A stretch of 64,000 nucleotides of DNA from the NCBI RefSeq assembly GCF_913063105.1, contig NZ_CAJXYQ010000007.1:240544-304543 (forward strand). Direction: 5' to 3'. The position numbers and the translations under genes were made by a program. This DNA comes from an uncultured Draconibacterium sp. (lineage in GTDB: Bacteria > Bacteroidota > Bacteroidia > Bacteroidales > Prolixibacteraceae). Positions within the stretch are counted from its first letter, which is position 1. Each line of letters opens with the position of its first letter. Shown here one piece after another: positions 54,265-61,452 of this stretch. The notes below the pieces were generated by a model that worked only from the letters and a program-made list of their open reading frames with translations, made no database searches and had not been told where the DNA came from.

Positions 54265-56103
54265 TTATTCGCTTAACTCTACAATAACTGCTGATTTTGC
54301 AGGAACCACAACTTCCGAAATATCAGAAAGTGCTTTACCCGAAATAATTTCTTTCCCGGAGGTGTAGCCATCAATTACTTCGCTGAAGCGGTCGGTTCTA
54401 ATGGTTTTGGCTTCTTCGTTTTTATTCAGAATAACCATAACCGCCTCATTGTTGGTGTAACGGAAATAGGTGTAAGTGGCATCTTCAGGAACAAAGTGCA
54501 TCAGTTTTCCTTTGTGAATTGCAGTAGCTGTTTTCCGCCAATTCTGGATAGTTGAAACATACTTTTTCATATCTTTTGCCGCATTGCTCAGGCCTTCTCC
54601 GGTAAAGGCATTAACGTTGTCGCCTTCCCATCCACCGGGAAAGTCCGCGCGGATATCGCCATGCTCGCTTCCATCGTGGCGCATCAGGTTTTCTGTTCCG
54701 TAATAAATTTGCGGGATACCACGTGTTGTTAAAAAGAAAGCTACTCCCATTTTATGCAAATCAACGTCTTCGCCAACCTGCACATAAAACCGCGACATAT
54801 CGTGGTTATCCGGGAAAATGGTTAAATCCTCCGGTGCCGGATACTGAAAATCGTTGGCTAGTGCTTCGTAGATTTGAATTAATCCGCCGCCCCAGCTTTC
54901 TTCGTTTTTTAAGCCTTCAGCAACAGCACTTTGTAGCGGAAAGTCCATCATACTTGGGGCATAATTTTTATATCCGTCGGCATTGTATTTCCCTAATTGC
55001 CAATACGAAACAATGGCGGGATTAAGACTCCATTCTTCGCCAACAATATTAAAATTTGGGTATTCTTCCAGCAATTCTTTTGTCCAGTCGGCCATCATAT
55101 TTTTATCGGGATAAGGCCACGTATCTTGTCTAATTCCCTCTAATCCAACATACTCTACCCACCAAACGCTGTTCTGAATAAGGTATTTTGATAAAAACGG
55201 ATTACGCTGATTCATATCGGGCATAGCCGTCACAAACCACCCGTCAACCATACCTTTTACATCAGCAGCTGAAGCGTGCGGGTCCTGGTTTACCGTTCGG
55301 CGATGATTGGTAATTTTTATATCGGGATAGTTGTTTATCCAGTCTTTTGACGGCATGTCGTTCATCCACCAATGCTCTGAACCACAGTGATTAAAAATCA
55401 GGTCCATGATTAGTTTCATTCCCCGCTTATCTAATTCTTCGTTCAGTTCGCGGTATTCATCGTTAGTTCCGTAACGGCGGTCAACCTGGTAAAAATCGGT
55501 ACAGGCGTAGCCATGGTACGACGATTCGGGCATATCGTTTTCTAACACAGGGTTAAGCCAGACAGCTGTAAATCCCATTTCCTGCAAATAATCCAGCGAA
55601 TTTATTATACCGCGCAAATCGCCACCGTGCCGTCCGTAATTGTAATCTCTGTCGAGGCCTTCTTTCATGCCCTCTACTTCGTCGTTGCTGGTATCGCCAT
55701 TCACAAAGCGGTCGGGTGTAATCAGGTAAATTACATCGGAAGAATTAAAACCTACCCTACTGGCAGAACCAGCTTCACGCTCCCACAATTCGTAGTTGTA
55801 GGTATCAACTACATTATTTCCGTTTTTAAACTGAATATCGAAACTTCCGGGTTTAACCTCCTTGCAAAGTTTCAAATCAACAAAAAGGTAATTCGGGTTT
55901 TCAACTTTTGTTATCGAAACAATTTCAACACCCTCATAGTTAATCACCACATCGGTTTTAGAGATGTCTTCACCATAAACCATCAATTGCAGGTCTGGCG
56001 ATTTCATTCCGGCCCACCAGTTTGGTGGTTCAACACGACTAACCTCCTGTGCGGTAACATTCAGCGAAAGAAGTATAATTAATAGGCTTATTAGATTTTT
56101 CAT
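54265..56103 (-). CDS. GH13 neopullulanase/cyclomaltodextrinase-type amylase (SusA-like)
   Basis: This 612-residue protein has a cleavable signal peptide (1-18), an N-terminal cyclomaltodextrinase-N beta domain (VEPPNWWAGMKSPDLQLMVYG, about 22-110) and the barrel motifs LMDLIFNHCGSEH, GIRQDTWPYP (nucleophile, about 326), NIVGEEWSL (about 354) and FPDNHDMSRF (about 432). The layout is that of SusA-type periplasmic enzymes that trim maltooligosaccharides. The start overlaps the phosphorylase stop by 4 bases (ATGA). It should supply maltose to the transporter and phosphorylase. Confidence 0.92.
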   Translation of the reverse strand: MKNLISLLIILLSLNVTAQEVSRVEPPNWWAGMKSPDLQLMVYGEDISKTDVVINYEGVEIVSITKVENPNYLFVDLKLCKEVKPGSFDIQFKNGNNVVDTYNYELWEREAGSASRVGFNSSDVIYLITPDRFVNGDTSNDEVEGMKEGLDRDYNYGRHGGDLRGIINSLDYLQEMGFTAVWLNPVLENDMPESSYHGYACTDFYQVDRRYGTNDEYRELNEELDKRGMKLIMDLIFNHCGSEHWWMNDMPSKDWINNYPDIKITNHRRTVNQDPHASAADVKGMVDGWFVTAMPDMNQRNPFLSKYLIQNSVWWVEYVGLEGIRQDTWPYPDKNMMADWTKELLEEYPNFNIVGEEWSLNPAIVSYWQLGKYNADGYKNYAPSMMDFPLQSAVAEGLKNEESWGGGLIQIYEALANDFQYPAPEDLTIFPDNHDMSRFYVQVGEDVDLHKMGVAFFLTTRGIPQIYYGTENLMRHDGSEHGDIRADFPGGWEGDNVNAFTGEGLSNAAKDMKKYVSTIQNWRKTATAIHKGKLMHFVPEDATYTYFRYTNNEAVMVILNKNEEAKTIRTDRFSEVIDGYTSGKEIISGKALSDISEVVVPAKSAVIVELSE

Positions 56104-58436
56104 TTGAGTTGAGTTTTGATTGTTTTCAAATTTTTGATTTCAACCGAAGAATTGCCGGCAATCTCATATTCTTTATCCCATACCGTTGTCTTTATTCCAA
56201 CGCCTGAATGGTTAATTACGCTAAACAATCCCCGTTCTTTTTTCACCTCGAGGTGAGCACCGCCAAAATCAATACGAAAACCGTATGATCTCCACGACTC
56301 GGGTAAAAACGGATTAAAAGTAAGCTTTCCATTTACCACGCGCATGCCTCCAAATGCCATTACAAACGACATCCAGGTTCCGCCCATGCTTGTTATGTGC
56401 AGTCCATCTTCGGTATCATTGTTATAATCATCCAAATCGAGCCGCGAGGTGCGCAGGTACATTTCGTAAGCTTTATCCTGGTAGCCAATTTTTGCGGCCA
56501 AAATAGAGTGTACACAGGGAGAGAGCGATGACTCGTGAACCGTTAAAGGCTCGTAAAAATCGAAATGCTTTTTCAGTTCTTCGGTTGTAAAATCCTCCTG
56601 AAACAGGTACAGGCTTTGTAAAGTATCGGCTTGCTTAATGTAGGGCGAACGCAAAATACGATCCCACGACCAGTTTTGGTTAATGGGCAGGTCTTCAGCT
56701 GCAAGTTCGGCTAACGGTTTTAAGTCTTTGTCAAGAAAACCGTCTTGCTGCAGGAAAATACCCCTTTCCTCATCTCTGGGGAAATACATTTTATCAATAA
56801 TATCAGTCCAATGCGCTGTTTCCTGCAATTCATTAAACTTCCATTTTTTTACCATCTCTTCGTATAAATACGGAAATTCGGTTTTCAGGTAATCAATAAC
56901 TTCAAGGGTGTATTTTAAAGTCCACACAGCCATGTAACTGGTATGGAAATTATTGTTTACATTATTTTCGTACTCGTTGGGGCCGGTAACGCCCAGCATA
57001 ACATATTTTTGCTTTGCGGTTGACCAGTTTACCCGTTGACTCCAAAAACGGCTAATTCCGAGCAATACTTCAAAGCCGAGCGGTGCCAGGTATTCCTTGT
57101 CGCCGGTGTAATTAATATAGTCGTAAATGGCATAAGCTATGGCCCCGTTACGGTGAATTTCTTCAAATGTAATTTCCCATTCGTTGTGGCATTCTTCACC
57201 ATTAATGGTGACCATCGGGTACAGGGCTGCTCCATTTTTAAAACCAAGCTTTTCAGCATTTTCAATGGCTTTCTGCAAGTGCTTGTGCCGGTATACCAAA
57301 AGGTTTCGTGAAACTTTTTGTGGTGCCGTGCTCAAATAAAATGGCAAGCAGTAAGCTTCGGTGTCCCAATAGGTTACACCACCATATTTTTCGCCGGTAA
57401 AACCTTTTGGTCCAATATTCAGGCGTTCGTCTTCGCCCGAGTAGGTTTGGTTTAACTGAAAAATATTAAAGCGAATGCCTTGCTGAGCCGCCACATCGCC
57501 TTCAATTTTAATATCGCTGGTTGCCCATTTCTGTAACCAACGTTTTTTATGTGTTTCAAACAGTAAATCGAATCCGGCCTCAACAGCAATATCAATTGCT
57601 TCTTTGGCTTTTTCAGGAAGGTCTTCTTTGTTGTAGTAAAGGGAAGAAACAGTTGAAGAGATTTTCTCAACAACTATTTCATTACCCTTCTCTACTGAAA
57701 CAACTTGCGTTGCCTCCACAAACTTCTCCCTTTCCCCATTCGTAATTTCTGTGTCTACTTTTTTTCCGTTTTTTAGGAGCTGGAACCACATTCCGGTACT
57801 TACCTGGAAGCCGGTTTTTAAGGTTTCAACGGTAAGGTATGCTTCCGGGCCACCAACAGCGCGTGCCACTTCAATCCAAAATTTCTCATCGTAATTTGAA
57901 TCCTCGTTTTCAACATCGCCATCCAGGTATGGTGTTACCTTTATCTCACCTTCAAAATTAAGTGCTTTTATGGTGTACCTGATAGCCCCAATTTCGGTAG
58001 CAACAATACTTACAAAGCGGTGCGAACATACTTCAACCTGGTTGCCGTTTTGCAATTCAGCAACAAAACTACGTGTTAACAGGCCGTGTTGCATATCCAG
58101 CTCGCGCTTAAACGAGTGGACTTTTGCTTTTGCCAGATCCAGTTCTTCGCCGTTAATGCTTACTCCAATTCCAATCCAATTGGTAGAGTTAATAATCTTG
58201 GCAAAATACTCCGGATAACCATTCTTCCACCAGCCTACCCGCGTTTTGTCGGGGTAGTAAATTCCGGCAACGTAGGTACCGTTTAAGGTATCGCCCGAAT
58301 ACTTTTCTTCGAAATTAGCTCGCTGCCCCATTTTCCCGTTACCAATGCTAAACAGGCTTTCGGAAATTCGGTTATTTTCTGGAACAAATCCTTGTTCAAC
58401 TATTTTCCAATCGTGATGAATAATATAATTCTTCAT
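56100..58436 (-). CDS. GH65 maltose phosphorylase
   Basis: This protein of about 778 residues shows an N-terminal beta domain, an (alpha/alpha)6 barrel and the segment ECHNEWEITFEEIHRNG (about residue 415) with the general-acid glutamate. This segment is typical of maltose phosphorylases. It would convert maltose and phosphate to beta-glucose 1-phosphate and glucose in the cytoplasm. There is no signal peptide; I start at the ATG at 58434-58436, since the longer version begins inside the upstream transporter gene. No mutase gene is next to it, unlike many relatives. Kojibiose or trehalose specificity is a less likely alternative. Confidence 0.9.
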   Translation of the reverse strand: MKNYIIHHDWKIVEQGFVPENNRISESLFSIGNGKMGQRANFEEKYSGDTLNGTYVAGIYYPDKTRVGWWKNGYPEYFAKIINSTNWIGIGVSINGEELDLAKAKVHSFKRELDMQHGLLTRSFVAELQNGNQVEVCSHRFVSIVATEIGAIRYTIKALNFEGEIKVTPYLDGDVENEDSNYDEKFWIEVARAVGGPEAYLTVETLKTGFQVSTGMWFQLLKNGKKVDTEITNGEREKFVEATQVVSVEKGNEIVVEKISSTVSSLYYNKEDLPEKAKEAIDIAVEAGFDLLFETHKKRWLQKWATSDIKIEGDVAAQQGIRFNIFQLNQTYSGEDERLNIGPKGFTGEKYGGVTYWDTEAYCLPFYLSTAPQKVSRNLLVYRHKHLQKAIENAEKLGFKNGAALYPMVTINGEECHNEWEITFEEIHRNGAIAYAIYDYINYTGDKEYLAPLGFEVLLGISRFWSQRVNWSTAKQKYVMLGVTGPNEYENNVNNNFHTSYMAVWTLKYTLEVIDYLKTEFPYLYEEMVKKWKFNELQETAHWTDIIDKMYFPRDEERGIFLQQDGFLDKDLKPLAELAAEDLPINQNWSWDRILRSPYIKQADTLQSLYLFQEDFTTEELKKHFDFYEPLTVHESSLSPCVHSILAAKIGYQDKAYEMYLRTSRLDLDDYNNDTEDGLHITSMGGTWMSFVMAFGGMRVVNGKLTFNPFLPESWRSYGFRIDFGGAHLEVKKERGLFSVINHSGVGIKTTVWDKEYEIAGNSSVEIKNLKTIKTQLK

Positions 58437-58458
58437 CTTATCTAATCTTAATTCGTTT

Positions 58459-59802
58459 TTAATTTGTGGTTTTATCGTCAACATCAGTTACCCGGGTAAC
58501 CAGGGCTGCTGCAATAAGGAAAGAAACACCACTTGTTACAATGGCAAAAATCGGATTTCCGCCATAAAAGTGTTTTACAATTGGTCCACCAATAATGGCA
58601 TTTACAATTTGCGGCAATACAATAAAGAAGTTAAATATTCCCATGTAAACACCCATTTTGCGCGGTGGAATCGATCCGGCTAAAATGGCATAGGGCATAG
58701 CCAAAATACTTGCCCATGCTATACCAATGGCCATCATCGAAAGAATTAACCAGTTTTCGTTAGGCATAAAGTACATTGAAATAAAACCTAACCCACCAAT
58801 AATTAGTGCTATTGCATGAGAACGTTTCCGCCCAACTTTATGCGCAATTGCCGGTAAAAAGAAAGCAAATACGCCTGCAACCGCGTTATAAACACCAAAC
58901 AAAATACCTACCCAGTCGCCGGCATCCTGAAATGCAGCACTGTGTGTATCGTCTATAGCCAAACCATAAACATGATGCGCAACTGCCGGAGTTGTAAATA
59001 CCCACATGCCAAATAAGCCAAACCAAGAGAAAAACTGTACACCACTTAACTGGCGCATTGTTTTTGGCATTTTGGCAAAGTCTGAAAATATTTCCAGGAG
59101 ACTTGAGCTTTCTTCCTCTGCTACCTCTTTTTCTCCGGAGAACTCTTGAAGTTCTTCAGGTGAATATTCCTTGGTTCCGATTACCGTAACCAAAATACTT
59201 GTTACTAACACACCGGCTCCAATTACAAAGGAAAGAAGCAGGTTTAGAGGAACCTCACCAGCTGCAGCCTGATTACTTAAGCCAAACCAATTGGTTAAAG
59301 CATAAGGCAACCACGATCCTACCACTGCACCAATACTTATTAATACGGTTTGAATGCTAAATCCGAGTGTTCGCTGATCAGAAGGGAGCATATCGGCCAC
59401 CAAAGCCCTGAAGGGCTCCATAGCCACATTAAACGATGCATCCATTATCATCAGCATACCGGCTCCAACCCAAAGTGCAGGCATGAATGCGGTAAACATA
59501 TCGGCGTTTGGCATAAGTATTAAACCACATGATGCCAGTAAGGCCCCGGTTAAAAAGAAAGGCCTGCGTCGCCCGAGACGCGTCCAGGTACGATCGCTGT
59601 AATGGCCAATTATTGGCTGAACAATTAAACCGGTTAAGGGTGCAACTATCCAGAACCATCCGAGTTCATGAACATCGGCACCAAAAATCTGAAGTATGCG
59701 ACTGGCGTTGGCATTTTGCAGGGCAAAGCCCATTTGAATGCCAAGAAAGCCAAAACTCATATTCCAAATCTGCCAAAAACTAAGCGTAGGTTTTTTGCGC
59801 AT
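58459..59802 (-). CDS. MFS transporter, SLC45-like maltose/sugar carrier
   Basis: This 447-residue protein has 12 hydrophobic segments and the motifs SFWQIWNMSFGFLGIQMGFALQNA-like start, GHYSDRTWTRLGRRRPFFLTGA between helices 2 and 3, and FNVAMEPFRALVADMLP. These match the inner-membrane sugar carriers found in Bacteroidota and proteobacterial maltose loci. It should bring maltose or short maltodextrins into the cytoplasm for the phosphorylase. It is the first gene of the minus-strand maltose operon, 22 bases before the phosphorylase gene. Confidence 0.88.
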   Translation of the reverse strand: MRKKPTLSFWQIWNMSFGFLGIQMGFALQNANASRILQIFGADVHELGWFWIVAPLTGLIVQPIIGHYSDRTWTRLGRRRPFFLTGALLASCGLILMPNADMFTAFMPALWVGAGMLMIMDASFNVAMEPFRALVADMLPSDQRTLGFSIQTVLISIGAVVGSWLPYALTNWFGLSNQAAAGEVPLNLLLSFVIGAGVLVTSILVTVIGTKEYSPEELQEFSGEKEVAEEESSSLLEIFSDFAKMPKTMRQLSGVQFFSWFGLFGMWVFTTPAVAHHVYGLAIDDTHSAAFQDAGDWVGILFGVYNAVAGVFAFFLPAIAHKVGRKRSHAIALIIGGLGFISMYFMPNENWLILSMMAIGIAWASILAMPYAILAGSIPPRKMGVYMGIFNFFIVLPQIVNAIIGGPIVKHFYGGNPIFAIVTSGVSFLIAAALVTRVTDVDDKTTN

Positions 59803-60085
59803 AACATTTTTTTAAATTTCTAGCTAAGCTGTATATAAATGAAAACACAGCAAAAGAATTTTTGCTGTTAAACACAAAGTATGTACGAATTGATTTGCCT
59901 GCACAAATATAATACAGAATGCAAGAGAAATCCAAATCGGCCAGTGGCTGAACACTCGTAAACACGGCCATTTCAGAAGAAAACAATCATTTCAAACGTT
60001 TGCGGAAACCTAAAACATATTGTATAACATATTTTACTTTGTCTTGTAATATTCTGCAAATTCGGACTCAGAAATAATCAGTTGG
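59803..60085 (-). promoter_or_regulatory. Promoter region of the maltose operon
   Basis: On the minus strand TTTG (59933-59936) and TATATTTG (59904-59911) are 21 bases apart, a good Bacteroidota promoter, about 100 bases before the MFS start. The LacI-type dyad CAAACGTTTG (59993-60002) lies about 60 bases upstream of the -33 box. Confidence 0.55.
59993..60002. promoter_or_regulatory. LacI-type operator (CAAACGTTTG) before the MFS-led operon
   Basis: The 10-base perfect palindrome has the central CG step typical of LacI-family sites. The same core, extended to GCAAACGTTTGC, occurs before the susC-like gene at 61269-61280, with the LacI-type gene between them. Confidence 0.75.
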
Positions 60086-61102
60086 CTAAATAAGCGATGA
60101 TCCCCGCACAATTAGGTTGGCATTTAACACCTTGGTTTCAAAAGGGTAATCATCAACTTCGGCGGTTATTCGTTTTAGTAACATTTGGGTAGCTATTGTT
60201 CCCATTTCGTAACCATGTTGGTCGACAGAAGTTAGCGTCGGGTCGGTAATACCCGAGAAGCGCCCATCGGAAAAGCCTACCACAGCAATCTCATCGGGTA
60301 TTTTATAACCTTTTTTCTGAATGGTTTGCATGGCGCCAATGGCAGTCAGATCGTTGGTAGCAAAAACGCCATCAAACTTCTTTTTCTGGTTTATAAGTTT
60401 CATAATGGCCATGCGTGCCTTTTCAAACGAATCCGACTCGAGAATCAAATCTTCATCAACGGCAATACCAGCTTCTGCCAAAGCTTTTAAATACCCTTCT
60501 TTGCGTTGTTTACCAATTAATAACGACATGGGTCCTCCGAGATGAACAATACGTTCGCGTCCGCTGTCGATAAGATGTTTGGTTGCCCTGTACGAGGCAT
60601 CAAAATCATCGATAATAACCTGGTCGGCGATAAGGTCGGGTACAATCCGGTCGTAAAACACCATGGGTACATTATTATTGGCAAAATTATGCAGGTGCTT
60701 GTAACTGGTTGTTTCTTTTGATATAGACACCAAAACACCATCAACCCTACTGGCCAGCAAAGTTTTAGCATTGGCAACTTCGCGCTCAAAACGCTCGTTA
60801 CTCTGGCATATAATTACATTAAACCCGGCATCGTAGGCCACATCCTCGATACCGCTAATTACCGACGAAAAGAAATAATGAACAATCTCGGGTATAATTA
60901 CACCGATGGTATTGCTTCTTCTTTGCTTGAGGCTAAGCGCTACTGCGTTGGGCTGGTAATTCATTTTTTCGGCCAGCTCGTTTACCGCCCGCTTTGTTTC
61001 TGCACTAATATCGGGATGATTTTTAAGTGCCCGCGATACGGTTGAGGCTGAAATATTCAGTTCACGAGCTAAGTCTTTTATTGTAACAAGTCCGCTTTTC
61101 AT
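60086..61102 (-). CDS. LacI-family regulator of the maltose locus
   Basis: This 338-residue protein has a LacI helix-turn-helix and hinge (VTIKDLARELNISASTVSRALKNHPDISAETKRAV, residues 6-40; YQPNAVALSL) and a periplasmic-binding-like sensor domain (NTIGVIIPEIVHYFFSSVISGIED, VVGFSDGRFSGITDPTLTSVDQ). It lies between the MFS-led operon and the susC gene, and two matching palindromes flank it. It probably controls both units in response to a maltose-derived sugar; whether it activates or represses cannot be told from sequence. Its own -7 box is TACATTTG at 61167-61174. Confidence 0.92.
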   Translation of the reverse strand: MKSGLVTIKDLARELNISASTVSRALKNHPDISAETKRAVNELAEKMNYQPNAVALSLKQRRSNTIGVIIPEIVHYFFSSVISGIEDVAYDAGFNVIICQSNERFEREVANAKTLLASRVDGVLVSISKETTSYKHLHNFANNNVPMVFYDRIVPDLIADQVIIDDFDASYRATKHLIDSGRERIVHLGGPMSLLIGKQRKEGYLKALAEAGIAVDEDLILESDSFEKARMAIMKLINQKKKFDGVFATNDLTAIGAMQTIQKKGYKIPDEIAVVGFSDGRFSGITDPTLTSVDQHGYEMGTIATQMLLKRITAEVDDYPFETKVLNANLIVRGSSLI

Positions 61103-61452
61103 ATTATATAGAGAATTCCCCAGTGATTGTTTAATGGTTCTATTCTTTTATTGATGTAGGTTATGTACAAATGTAAGCATTTAGCCTCAATTGGCGCCCA
61201 TATTCTTTTGTAGAAATTGTCCGACCAGTAACTACCTGTTTTATAACATATTGGATGCAAACGACACCGCAAACGTTTGCATAAAGGAGGATGTTAAAAA
61301 ACGTAATTTATTCTTAACAATTATTATACATTCGCTTCAGGAATTTAGCATTTGTTAAACACAAAGTCTCTGTAACGAATTGATTTATTGCCAACTAAAT
61401 GAGTTAAGAGAATTTAACAAATAGAAAGATTCATAAACTAATAACATGTAAA
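61103..61452. promoter_or_regulatory. Divergent control region between the lacI-type gene and the susC-like gene
   Basis: It holds the lacI -7 box (TACATTTG on the minus strand, 61167-61174) and the operator at 61269-61280. On the plus side I find no exact -33/-7 pair; TAGCATTTG near 61350 is one base off in spacing. The susC leader is AT-rich and without hairpins. Confidence 0.45.
61269..61280. promoter_or_regulatory. LacI-type operator (GCAAACGTTTGC) before the susC-like gene
   Basis: It is a perfect 12-base palindrome, 173 bases before the susC-like ATG and 167 bases before the lacI-type start. It is the same core as at 59993-60002. Confidence 0.78.
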
